Positions 25,628 to 34,062 of a stretch of DNA of 64,000 nt are shown piece by piece. The notes under the pieces were generated by a model, which was given only the letters and a program-made list of their open reading frames with translations, searched no databases and was not told the DNA's origin. Source of the DNA: an uncultured Eubacterium sp. (GTDB lineage Bacteria; Bacillota; Clostridia; Lachnospirales; Lachnospiraceae); contig CAJUTM010000006.1 of the NCBI GenBank assembly GCA_910589595.1, positions 62,001 through 126,000 of the forward strand, written 5' to 3'. Position 1 is the first letter of the stretch, and every line of letters starts with the position of its first letter. A program made the translations under genes and the position numbers.

Positions 25628-26644
25628 ATGAAACTTTTGACAGTGGCGATACCTTGTTATAACTCTCAGGATTATATGGAGCATGCAGTAGAGACGGTTC
25701 TTGTAGGGGGAGAAGACGTGGAAATTCTGCTCGTTGACGACGGCTCTACGGATGATACTGCAAAAATCGCCGACCGTCTGCAGGAGCAGCATCCGACTAT
25801 TGTAAAAGTCATTCATCAGAAAAACGGAGGTCACGGATGTGCTGTGAATACCGGCTTGGAAAGGGCGAGCGGTATATACTATAAAGTATTAGATAGTGAC
25901 GACTGGTTTGACCGCGCCGCCTTTTTGAAAGTATTAGATGTTCTCCGCCACTTTGTGGAAGACGGACGGGGCGTCGATATGTTTATTGCCAATTATGTCT
26001 ATGAGAAGCCAAGTCTTCGCAAGCATAAAGCAATTCGTTATGATGGTGTATTTCCAGAAGAGAAAGTCTTTACATGGAACGACGTGAAGCGTTTTAAAAT
26101 TAGTCAAAATATTTTAATGCATTCGGTTATCTACCGCACAAAAATACTTCGTGATTGTGGGCTGGAGCTGCCAAAGCACACGTTCTATGTGGATAATATA
26201 TTTGTCTACAATCCACTGCCGTCTGTCAAAACGATGTATTACATGAATGTAGATTTGTACCGCTACTTTATCGGCAGGGATGACCAGTCCGTCAATGAAA
26301 AGGTAATGATGGGCCGGATTGACCAGCAGTTGAAAGTGACGAAACTAATGATTGACGCCCATGATTTGACAAAGATAAAAAATAAAAAACTCCGCGACTA
26401 TATGGTGAAATACCTGACAATGATGATGACGGTCAGCTCCGTCTTTCTTATAAAAGAGGGTTCAGAGGAGAGCCTTGCCAAACGGGAGGACTTGTGGGCC
26501 TATCTGAAAGCACAAAATAAGGCGATGTATCGTATGGTGAATAAGATGGCGCTGAGTAAGCCGATGCAGTTCCGCGGTAAGGCCGGAAGAAAAATCGTCG
26601 TATGGGGATATTCCCTGTCACAGAAAATATATGGTTTTAATTAA
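25628..26644 (+). CDS. Family 2 glycosyltransferase
   Basis: A 338-residue GT-A fold transferase, 17 bases after glf. The N-terminal nucleotide-binding region has VAIPCYNSQDYMEHAVETVL, LLVDDGSTDDT and the DSDDWF metal site. NGGHG-CAVNTGLERA is shared with the transferase at 34063, so the two are paralogues of one subfamily. Acceptor and sugar donor are unknown. The C-terminal 100 residues are Lys/Met-rich and helical. Probable function is side-group addition in the surface polymer. Confidence 0.88.
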   Translation: MKLLTVAIPCYNSQDYMEHAVETVLVGGEDVEILLVDDGSTDDTAKIADRLQEQHPTIVKVIHQKNGGHGCAVNTGLERASGIYYKVLDSDDWFDRAAFLKVLDVLRHFVEDGRGVDMFIANYVYEKPSLRKHKAIRYDGVFPEEKVFTWNDVKRFKISQNILMHSVIYRTKILRDCGLELPKHTFYVDNIFVYNPLPSVKTMYYMNVDLYRYFIGRDDQSVNEKVMMGRIDQQLKVTKLMIDAHDLTKIKNKKLRDYMVKYLTMMMTVSSVFLIKEGSEESLAKREDLWAYLKAQNKAMYRMVNKMALSKPMQFRGKAGRKIVVWGYSLSQKIYGFN

Positions 26645-26681
26645 TGGGTTAAACCAGATAGGAATAAAAAAGATATGTATG

Positions 26682-26707
26682 GGCAGGAGTATAGATTTTC
26701 TCCTGCC
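26682..26707. terminator. Hairpin after the glycosyltransferase gene
   Basis: GGCAGGAG (26682-26689) pairs with CTCCTGCC (26700-26707). No T-run follows on the + strand; on the - strand a T-run occurs about 12 bases downstream, so it may end the AraC-family transcript. Confidence 0.35.
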
Positions 26708-26747
26708 GCAAATAGGTAGTATATCTATTCTGTCTTAGTATCCATAG

Positions 26748-27593
26748 CTATTTTTTTACTACAGGTATCCATACTTCGTATTGTGCATTTTGTGGGTCTG
26801 GATTTAGGTAAACCTCGACATCAGGAGCATTGCCATATTCGTATCCCGATGTCGGCAGCCATTCTGTTACGATACGTCGTTCTAATTCCTGAATAGACTG
26901 ATTTGTACCCTCTCCAGAAAATATTGCCCATGTAGCTGCCGGCACGATATATTCTTCAAGTTCATTCTTTTCTTGTGAAGTTGATACCGCAATATAATAC
27001 TTCCACGGTTCCGTATCATTACAGGTGCTGACGCCAAGCACTCCCATAGGCGGCGTATCCATCATACTGATTAATCTCTGTAATGTTCCGTTCATAGAAA
27101 TTTCCTGCCACTTTGGAGGTATGACCGTAAAATTTTTTTCAATGTCCTTATGAAGCGGTACCGATACGCCTACAATACGGAATGCATCTTTTGTTTCAAT
27201 TCGATAATTCATTTCTTCCACTCCTTTAACTGTAATTTTAAATAAGATAGGTGGGAAAGATTTTACGGATACACCCTCGTTTTTAACGGCAGATGGGGCG
27301 ACTCCGTGAACAGACTGAAATGCTCTGTTAAATGCAGTAGGGGAATTATATCCATATTTTCCTGCCACATCAATGATTTTCATGCTTTTACCCTGTAAGT
27401 CTACAGCGGCAAGTGACATTTTTCTCCTGCGGATATATTCAGATAAAGAAATCCCTGCCATATAGGTAAACATTCTCTGGAAATGATAAGAAGAACAACA
27501 GGCAATCTGCCCAAGCTGTTCATAATCCATGTCATCTGTCAAATGTTCCTCAATATAACTGATTGCATCATTTAATCTTTCAATCCATTCCAT
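26748..27593 (-). CDS. AraC-family regulator with GyrI-like effector domain
   Basis: 281 residues. The N-terminal AraC double helix-turn-helix (residues 1-105) contains YEQLGQIACCSSYHFQRMF and IIDVAGKYGYNSPTAFNRAF. After residue 125 a GyrI-like/AraC-effector-binding domain follows (RIETKDAFRIVGVSVPLHKD, WKYYIAVSTS, VEVYLNPDPQNAQYEVWIPV), as in Rob/SbmC-like multidrug-responsive regulators. AGGAGA precedes the ATG. It is the first gene of the low-GC accessory segment; its target may be the adjacent broken oxidoreductase gene. Confidence 0.88.
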   Translation of the reverse strand: MEWIERLNDAISYIEEHLTDDMDYEQLGQIACCSSYHFQRMFTYMAGISLSEYIRRRKMSLAAVDLQGKSMKIIDVAGKYGYNSPTAFNRAFQSVHGVAPSAVKNEGVSVKSFPPILFKITVKGVEEMNYRIETKDAFRIVGVSVPLHKDIEKNFTVIPPKWQEISMNGTLQRLISMMDTPPMGVLGVSTCNDTEPWKYYIAVSTSQEKNELEEYIVPAATWAIFSGEGTNQSIQELERRIVTEWLPTSGYEYGNAPDVEVYLNPDPQNAQYEVWIPVVKK

Positions 27594-27673
27594 AACAAAA
27601 ATTCTCCTAACAGCTTTTAGTATATATTACGATTCCGTTTTTTTCCTCTCAATCTCTGCACAAAAAAGAGAGA

Positions 27674-28303
27674 TTATATTTTCTGAGTTCTCCACGGTCT
27701 GTTTTTTCCAAGCCAGCCTCGCTCAGACCAATACTTCCCGTCAAGATGTTCGGGGTCATTTTTATGTAACGATTTTTGTATCATATGGCAGAAAAGAAAT
27801 TTTATCCTTGTAATTGCATTTACCCTCGAAGGCTTTTCGTAGTTGACGCTCGAAAGCTTTTGCGACAACCGATTCATCTTTTTTGTAAGTTCGGAACGTT
27901 TCTTTTCGGCAAGATTTTCCCAGATAATGGCTCTCATTAGTTTCCCTGTAAATATCGTGATTTTGGAAATACCCCACCATGAAAGACTGTGTTTTATGTC
28001 TTTTGCCACAGACTTTGCTCCCGCACCGAGACATTGCGTAATAATAACCGCCCGTTTTGTAAACATTTCGGGAGCCGGACGGTGTGGCATCCACAAATAA
28101 GAAAAATGGTCAAGCAATGCTTTCATGGAGCCTGTTGTGTGCATCACATAAGCAGGAGATGTCATCACAATCAAATCAGCTTCCAATAATGACGCCGAAA
28201 TTTTTTGTATGTATTCTGCATCCTTGCACGTATGCTCGCCTTTCAATTCAAAATAATTCTTATGAAATCAATGATTTTGCATTAAAACTTGTGTATTTGT
28301 CAT
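27674..28303 (-). pseudogene. Broken flavodoxin-like NAD(P)H oxidoreductase
   Basis: The remaining 190-residue frame (27674-28246) has the middle and end of a flavodoxin-fold reductase: ADLIVMTSPAYVMHTTGSMKALLDHFSYLW and IITQCLGAGAKSVAKDI. The N-terminal FMN phosphate-binding loop is missing. A good ribosome site (GGGAGA) and ATG (28303-28301) are still present upstream, but after 11 in-frame codons comes TGA (28270-28268), then the frame continues to the surviving part. About 60 residues appear to have been deleted. A TTG at 28246 could start a truncated product, but it would lack the cofactor site. Confidence 0.7.
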
Positions 28304-28452
28304 ATTGGCATTCTCCCTTGTATTTCAACTAATTAAAACAATTTTATATAGTTTTGTTCTAATTTTGTGTATTTTTTATTTTAGCATAAAAAAGGTCAAT
28401 TTTTGTAGAATTATTTTGTTATTTGTCGAGGTGGGATTTCATACTATCCCAT

Positions 28453-29462
28453 TTAATCTTTTATTTGTTTCGTTTCCTCAATCAACAAATCAACTTCATT
28501 TGCTTCTATTTTCTTTCTGTTTTCATCATAAAGCTCGTATTGTTCGTAGGCATGTGCCTTTGCTTGCTGTGCAGAAATGTGACCAGCACCAGATAGCACT
28601 TCCCTTCCTGTCATATTCAGAAAATTATTAAGATAGGTTTCCCAATCTTCATATACATTGGGATATGTCTGCGGGCTTGATCCTCTGCAAAGTCCAGATA
28701 CATAGTAACTACCCTGTTTAATTCCTGCATTTCATCTTCATCAAGATAATTTTTCGCAATATCCACATCTTTCTTTCGGACTTTTGCTCCCTCATAGGCA
28801 GTTAATCCCATGTTATTTTTTGTGGCATCTGCTCTTTGCATAATAACTTCTGCAGCAGTATGTCCATGTACCCCGTAATGTATTTTGTTCTGTACGGTTT
28901 TAAAGAATAGTTGTGCCTCTGTATCATTACTGGAGTAATCAATGGATGTTTTATATATATCGCAAATCTTCTGATAAAATCGTTTTTCAGAAGCCCGGAT
29001 TTCACGAATCCGTTCTAATAATTCGTCGAAATAGTCCTCCCCGAATTGTTTTGGGTTTTTGAGCCGTTCATCATCCATAGTAAAACCCTTGCGGGAATAT
29101 TCCTCTAATATATGGGAAGCCCAATTTCTGAAATGCATTCCCACATTGGAACGGACACGATAGCCAATGGCAAGGATTATTTTGAAATTATAATGCTTTT
29201 TCTTCCTTTTAATCTTTCTTTTTCCCTCTGTTTGAACTTGTAAGAATTCCTTACAAGTTGAAATTTCGTCTAATTCCCCATCTGCATAGATATTGCGGAT
29301 ATGCATGGTTATGTTTTGAGGAGTTGTATTATATAATTTGGCAAGGGCGGACTGGTTCATCCAAATATCGTTATTTTGAAAAAAAACATCAATTCTGGTG
29401 TCGCCTTTTTCTGTCTGATAAATAAGAATATCCCCTAACTGCACTATTTCATCATTTTCCAT
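28453..29462 (-). pseudogene. RhuM-family protein gene with a frameshift near the 3' end
   Basis: The ATG at 29462 follows GGAGA. The first ~280 residues are typical RhuM ('virulence protein'): ENDEIVQLGDILIYQTEKG, DIWMNQSALAKLYNTTPQNI, LAIGYRVRSNVGMHFRNWAS, and the Fic-like HTAAEVIMQRADATKNNMGL. At MYMK (about 28650) the frame shifts: one base appears lost, giving IGKPILIIF and a stop at 28617. In the next frame the expected tail continues (DWETYLNNFLNMTGREVL, then HISAQQAKAHAYEQYEL) to a stop at 28453. RhuM genes often travel on mobile islands. The product may still be made without its tail. Confidence 0.75.
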
Positions 29463-29517
29463 CCGCAAATTCTCCTTCTTGCCTTTTTTTCTGCTCTTAT
29501 ACACATTGTACTGGTTT

Positions 29518-29691
29518 TTACACGATACCGATACCACAGTTTTTTCTTTGATGTGGGTAAGTAGCTATTTTTTCAATGAAAGAATTTTCCTCTTTTTCCC
29601 GTTCTATTTCCTGAATAGCGGTTCGTTCCTGTGGCAGTGCGTCCAAAAGTCCATCTTCAATTTCTGAAAAGGATTCTGTTCCCTTTTGCAT
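29518..29691 (-). CDS. Small ORF of 57 residues, unknown
   Basis: Starts MQKGTESFSEIEDGLLDALP and ends NCGIGIV; acidic N-terminus and a QEIEREKEEN helix. The ribosome site is weak. It lies between RhuM and a gene fragment in the accessory segment and looks like part of a decayed mobile element. I do not recognise the family. Confidence 0.35.
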   Translation of the reverse strand: MQKGTESFSEIEDGLLDALPQERTAIQEIEREKEENSFIEKIATYPHQRKNCGIGIV

Positions 29692-29815
29692 TATGGAGTC
29701 ACCGCTTTCTTATCTGTACATTTAAAATATTTTTCAATCTTTTTTTAAAACAGTTTCGATTTCATTATTGCTCCTATATTTATCATTCACATATACGATA
29801 TGCGGTCCTTTCAGG
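29692..29815 (-). pseudogene. Gene fragment abutting nicotinate phosphoribosyltransferase
   Basis: Directly after the stop codon of the phosphoribosyltransferase gene a reading frame without a start runs NLKGPHIVYVNDKYRSNN, then EIETVLKK. It is interrupted in a run of seven A. Removing one A restores IEKYFKCTDKKAVTP and a stop that overlaps the ATG of the 57-residue ORF. It looks like the C-terminal remnant of a gene whose 5' part was lost at this junction. Confidence 0.4.
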
Positions 29816-31261
29816 TTATTGTCTTGTCTCATTTAACAGTGTTTTCTTCATTTCATACAATTTATCGGACAAATCGACATACACTTCCTGCGGGTTTACC
29901 AGACGTCGGGATTCTTCCCACATCGTATCGAGCTGCGCCTTGCAATAGGCCTGAATCTCCATGACAGTCGGGCTTTCATAGACACATTGTCCGTTTTGGA
30001 AGACAGGAACAAGAATCTCTTTCATTTCGTATGTGCCGCCTTTTAGCAGAGTTTTTTTCCATGTGGCATTGGAATCAAAGAGAAGCAAGTCTTCGGTCTT
30101 GTCAAAGGTTTCCTCTGCCAAAGTGATGTAATCGGCACGGATTTTTCCTGTCTCTTTGTCATAAATACGATAGACGGTTTTATTTCCGGGGTTGGTAATT
30201 TTGGCGGGATTTTCGGAAAGTTTAATTTTAGGGATAAGCGTATTGTCCTGTTCGACGGCGGCGAGTTTATACACGCCGCCAAAGGCGGGTGTATTTTTGG
30301 AAGTAATAAGGTTGGTGCCGACGCCCCACGAATCGATACATGCCCCCTGTGAGAGGAGGGAGTCGATTAAGTACTCATCCAAATCACTGGAAGCGCATAT
30401 CTCCGCCTGTGGGAAACCGGCGTCGTCTAACATTTTTCGAGCCTTTTTAGACAGATATGCCAAGTCGCCGCTATCCAGACGAATGCCGTACTTTTCCGGC
30501 ATGCAGCCGCTGTCGTGAAGCTCCTGAAAGACCTGAATGGCGTGCGGTACGCCGGAGCGCAGGGTATCGTAAGTGTCGACGAGCAGCGTCGTGTTGTTCG
30601 GGTAAAGTTCTGCGTATCTGCGGAATGCCGTGAGCTCGTCTCCGAAGCTCATAATCCAACTGTGGGCATGCGTGCCGAGAGCCGGAACGCCGTACTCTTT
30701 GGCACAGATGACATTGCTTGTTCCGATACAGCCGCCGATGATAGCGGCGCGGGCACCAAAAGTTCCCGCATCCGGTCCCTGCGCGCGCCGCAGGCCAAAT
30801 TCCATGACGCCGCCGCCTCTGGCTGCGTAGCATACGCGCGCCGCTTTCGTGGCAATGAGGCTCTGGTGATTGACAAGGTTGAGGAGGGCGGTTTCTACTA
30901 ATTGGGCTTCCATGATAGGGCCGACGACTTTTATCAACGGCTCACGCGGAAAAATAACAGTGCCCTCCGGAATCGCGTATACGTCCCCGGTAAAATGAAA
31001 ACTAGCCAGATAATCCAGAAAGTCTTCGTCAAACGTATTCAATCCGCGCAAATAGTCAATGTCGTCATAGTCAAAATGCAGGCTTTTAATGTAGTCGATG
31101 ACGTTTGCGAGACCGGCACATACGGCGTAGCCGCCATCGTCCGGATTTTGCCGGTAAAAAAGGTCAAAAACAACGCGTTCCGTCACGTTGTTGCGAAAAT
31201 AGCCCTGCATCATCGTTAATTCATAAAAATCCGTTAAAAGAGTAAAATTTCTTGTATCCAT
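29816..31261 (-). CDS. pncB: Nicotinate phosphoribosyltransferase
   Basis: A 481-residue enzyme of NAD salvage that joins nicotinate and PRPP (ATP-stimulated). The ATG at 31261 follows AAGGAGG; an ATG seven codons earlier lies before that site. Family features are LLTDFYELTMMQGYF at the N-terminus, FGLRRAQGPDAG with the following GGCIGTSNV, GTHAHSWIMSFG with the catalytic-region His, and GIRLDSGDLAYLSKKAR. It is a single leftward gene between the accessory segment and the polysaccharide cluster. Its leader contains an 18-base element shared with the symporter gene at 8288 and a hairpin at about 31325-31357. Confidence 0.92.
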   Translation of the reverse strand: MDTRNFTLLTDFYELTMMQGYFRNNVTERVVFDLFYRQNPDDGGYAVCAGLANVIDYIKSLHFDYDDIDYLRGLNTFDEDFLDYLASFHFTGDVYAIPEGTVIFPREPLIKVVGPIMEAQLVETALLNLVNHQSLIATKAARVCYAARGGGVMEFGLRRAQGPDAGTFGARAAIIGGCIGTSNVICAKEYGVPALGTHAHSWIMSFGDELTAFRRYAELYPNNTTLLVDTYDTLRSGVPHAIQVFQELHDSGCMPEKYGIRLDSGDLAYLSKKARKMLDDAGFPQAEICASSDLDEYLIDSLLSQGACIDSWGVGTNLITSKNTPAFGGVYKLAAVEQDNTLIPKIKLSENPAKITNPGNKTVYRIYDKETGKIRADYITLAEETFDKTEDLLLFDSNATWKKTLLKGGTYEMKEILVPVFQNGQCVYESPTVMEIQAYCKAQLDTMWEESRRLVNPQEVYVDLSDKLYEMKKTLLNETRQ

Positions 31262-31301
31262 TCTTTTGCGCCTCCTTAACATAACCCCTGTTTACAAATT
31301 C

Positions 31302-31319
31302 CCATTTCGGAGCATTTAC
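31302..31319 (-). repeat. 18-nt leader element, copy 2
   Basis: Identical to 8297-8314 (CCATTTCGGAGCATTTAC), 40 bases upstream of the phosphoribosyltransferase start. A hairpin with an ATGAAAAA/TTTTTCAT stem lies just upstream on the - strand. Confidence 0.5.
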
Positions 31320-31407
31320 GCGACATATGAAAAAGCAGCGTATCTGCGAGATTTTTCATACTGATTATTATAGCAGATATGGGGAAGAAACGAAAGGGGC
31401 AGTATCG

Positions 31408-31437
31408 TTGACAATAAGAATAAGGGTATGTTACTAT
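31408..31437 (+). promoter_or_regulatory. Promoter of the polysaccharide gene cluster
   Basis: A perfect TTGACA (31408-31413), an 18-base spacer and TACTAT (31432-31437), about 55 bases before the glycosylphosphotransferase start. It probably drives the co-directional run to 38421. Confidence 0.6.
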
Positions 31438-31489
31438 TACAGTATCTATACATGAGAATATTTAGGAAAGGTATGAGGAAGGTCCGTTC

Positions 31490-32929
31490 GTGATGAGTAA
31501 AAATTATGACCCGTATAAAAAGACAATACTTTTTGTATTTTCTCTCGTTAGTGTTGTATTGATGGCAATTGTTTTTGCCTTTTTCTGGTATCGTATTTAC
31601 TGGCATACGATGTATACATTCCACTTTTACCGAAAGGGAAACTGGGCGATGGTTGCCTTTTATGGCATTTTGGTATATTTCTTTTCTGCCATGTATGGCG
31701 CCCTGCGGATTGGGCAGCTCCGTCGTATGGAGGTCGTGCTGTCGCAATTTCTGGCGACTTTTTTTGCCAATGTGGTTATGTATATCGTAATCTGCCTGCT
31801 GGCGTTTGGTATGGTTAATCCGGGATATATGTTTCTTATGCAGTTGATAGATTGCGGCATTGCTACTGTGTGGACGGTTTTTGCAACGATATTTTATAAC
31901 CGCATTTTTCAGCCGTGGAAGATTTTGCTCATATATGGCGACCGGCCGGCTGTTGAGTTGGTGAATAAGGTGGAGACGCGGCGGGATAAGTATGCGATTT
32001 ACGGAGCGATTCATGCCAATGCGGATTGGGAAAAAATTACGGAAGAGATGAAATCGTATCAGGCGGTACTGATTGGAGATATCGCGGCGGAGAAGAGAAA
32101 CGAACTGCTGAAATATTGTTATGGAAAGGGAATACGAGCCTATGTGATGCCGAAAATTTCCGATATAATTTTAATGGGCGGAGATAAAATTCATGTCTTC
32201 GACACGCCTTTCTTGCTGTCAAAAGGATATTCTCTCAGTTTCGACCAGAGAATCTGGAAGCGGTGTCTGGATTTAGTGATTTCGCTTCCGCTATTTGTCA
32301 TAGCAGCGCCATTCATGCTTTTGACGGCGCTGGCGATAAAAATCGGCGACGGCGGGCCCGTGCTATACCGACAGATACGGTGTACAAAAGATAACAGGGA
32401 ATTTTCGATTTTGAAATTCCGCAGTATGGTAGTGGATGCGGAGAGCGATGGAGAAGCGGTGCTGGCAAAAGAGAACGATGACCGTATTACACCAGTTGGA
32501 AAGGTAATACGGGCAACGAGACTGGATGAATTACCCCAGCTTATAAACGTGTTGAAAGGGGAGATGTCTCTCGTTGGGCCGAGACCGGAGCGTCCGGAGA
32601 TTATTGCCCAATACGAGGAAGAAATGCCGGAATTTGAATTTCGCACGCGGGTGAAAGCAGGTGTGACAGGCTTTGCTCAGATTTATGGTAAATATAATAC
32701 GGTTCCTTATGACAAACTAAAGTTAGATTTATTTTATATAGAAAATTATTCTCTGTGGATGGATGTAAAACTAATCTTGATGACGGTGAAAACGATGTTG
32801 AAAAAAGATGCCACAGAGGGAATTGAGGAAAATCAGACAACAGGTCTGCGCGACATCGGTACGGGAAATGAAGATGTGGAGCGCATCGTTAATAAGCAAG
32901 TGTCGGAGGGAAAGACTAAGGATGAGTAA
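31490..32929 (+). CDS. Polyprenyl glycosylphosphotransferase (polysaccharide initiation)
   Basis: 479 residues. It transfers a sugar-1-phosphate to undecaprenyl phosphate at the inner membrane face, starting repeat-unit assembly. Four N-terminal membrane segments (residues 10-145), a CoA-binding-like domain (LLIYGDRPAVELVNKVETRR), a further membrane hairpin near 275-295 (LVISLPLFVIAAPFMLLTAL) and the catalytic domain: GPVLYRQIRCTKDNREF, LKFRSMVVDAE, TRLDELPQLINVLKGEMSLV, GPRPERPE, RTRVKAGVTGFAQI. GTG at 31490 (7 bases after GAGGAAGG) or ATG at 31493 may be the start. The first sugar is unknown. Confidence 0.92.
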   Translation: MMSKNYDPYKKTILFVFSLVSVVLMAIVFAFFWYRIYWHTMYTFHFYRKGNWAMVAFYGILVYFFSAMYGALRIGQLRRMEVVLSQFLATFFANVVMYIVICLLAFGMVNPGYMFLMQLIDCGIATVWTVFATIFYNRIFQPWKILLIYGDRPAVELVNKVETRRDKYAIYGAIHANADWEKITEEMKSYQAVLIGDIAAEKRNELLKYCYGKGIRAYVMPKISDIILMGGDKIHVFDTPFLLSKGYSLSFDQRIWKRCLDLVISLPLFVIAAPFMLLTALAIKIGDGGPVLYRQIRCTKDNREFSILKFRSMVVDAESDGEAVLAKENDDRITPVGKVIRATRLDELPQLINVLKGEMSLVGPRPERPEIIAQYEEEMPEFEFRTRVKAGVTGFAQIYGKYNTVPYDKLKLDLFYIENYSLWMDVKLILMTVKTMLKKDATEGIEENQTTGLRDIGTGNEDVERIVNKQVSEGKTKDE

Positions 32930-34061
32930 GAAAGCGTTAATTGTGACAAGAGTGAGTGGCTTTGTTCCACAGTTTGAGATGAATAATGTCCGCATATTGC
33001 AGGAGATGGGGTATGAAATCCACTATGCGGCAAATTTCGATGTGGTCGTCTACGGCAAAGATAACAGTCGCTTGGAGGACACGGGCATAAAATGCCATTC
33101 GATACCGTTTGGACGTTCTCCGTTTTCGAGAGATGTCTTTCGCTGCTATCGGATGCTGAAACAGCTAATGATTCAGCAGGAGTTTGATTTGATACACTGC
33201 CATATGCCGATGACGGGTGTCATTGCAAGGAGGGCGGCGGAAAAAGTCCGCAAGCTTACGAAACGCAGGATTCCGGTTCTCTATACGGCGCACGGCTTCC
33301 ATTTTTATAAGGGAGCGCCGCCTGCCCATTGGTTCTATTACTTTGTAGAAAGGTACTATGCCCGCTATACGGATTGCCTGTTGTTGATGAATGAAGAAGA
33401 TTTTCAGCGCGGCAGCAAATTTCATGTGCGGGGAAAGACAGAATATATTCCGGGGATTGGTATGCAGCCGCTGCCGACTGCTGTCGAAAGTTTTGATTTA
33501 CGCAAAGAATACAACATACCACAAGATTGGAAAATAGTTGTCAGTGTCGGTGAGATGACGGAACGGAAAAACCATCAGAGAATGATTAAGACGATGGACC
33601 GTTTTCGGCGTCAGCCTTTGGTATATGTTATTTGCGGAACCGGTCCGTTGGAGTGCGAACTCCATCAAATGGTGCAGGAGATGCATTTGCAGAAAAAGGT
33701 TATTTTTACCGGATACTGTGATACGGTGGCGGATGTTTTGCGTCAGGCAGATGTTTTTGCCTTTCCCTCTCTGCAGGAGGGGCTGCCGGTTGCCGTTATG
33801 GAGGCAATGCAGGCAGGACTGCCGGTAGTCGGATTAAATATACGGGGAAACCGTGACCTCATTGAAAATAAAAAGGGCGGTTTCTTACTGGAGGAAGATA
33901 TTGAAGAGGGATATGCGGGTGCGCTGCAGTATTTGTTAAAGCATCCGGAGGAGGCTGTGCATATGGGGCAGTGGAATCGTAAACGCATGAAGAAATTTTC
34001 CATGGAAAAGGTAGACAATAAGATGAGAAAAATTTACGCAGAGCTGGAAAGAGAGAGTTGA
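32922..34061 (+). CDS. Family 4 glycosyltransferase
   Basis: A 379-residue GT-B transferase. The ATG at 32922 overlaps the previous gene by 8 bases; the longer frame simply reads through the end of that gene. The N-terminal acceptor domain has TRVSGFVPQFEMNNVRILQE and HCHMPMTGVIARRAAEKVRK; the C-terminal donor domain has VVSVGEMTERKNHQRMI and the nucleotide-sugar motif FAFPSLQEGLPVAVMEAMQ (E-x7-E). It resembles EpsD/CapM-type enzymes. Sugar specificity is not visible. Confidence 0.9.
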   Translation: MSKKALIVTRVSGFVPQFEMNNVRILQEMGYEIHYAANFDVVVYGKDNSRLEDTGIKCHSIPFGRSPFSRDVFRCYRMLKQLMIQQEFDLIHCHMPMTGVIARRAAEKVRKLTKRRIPVLYTAHGFHFYKGAPPAHWFYYFVERYYARYTDCLLLMNEEDFQRGSKFHVRGKTEYIPGIGMQPLPTAVESFDLRKEYNIPQDWKIVVSVGEMTERKNHQRMIKTMDRFRRQPLVYVICGTGPLECELHQMVQEMHLQKKVIFTGYCDTVADVLRQADVFAFPSLQEGLPVAVMEAMQAGLPVVGLNIRGNRDLIENKKGGFLLEEDIEEGYAGALQYLLKHPEEAVHMGQWNRKRMKKFSMEKVDNKMRKIYAELERES

Positions 34062-34062
34062 T

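Noticed and set aside
26748..31261. Intact integrative element
   Set aside because: No integrase, relaxase, transposase or terminal repeats were found; only decayed genes.
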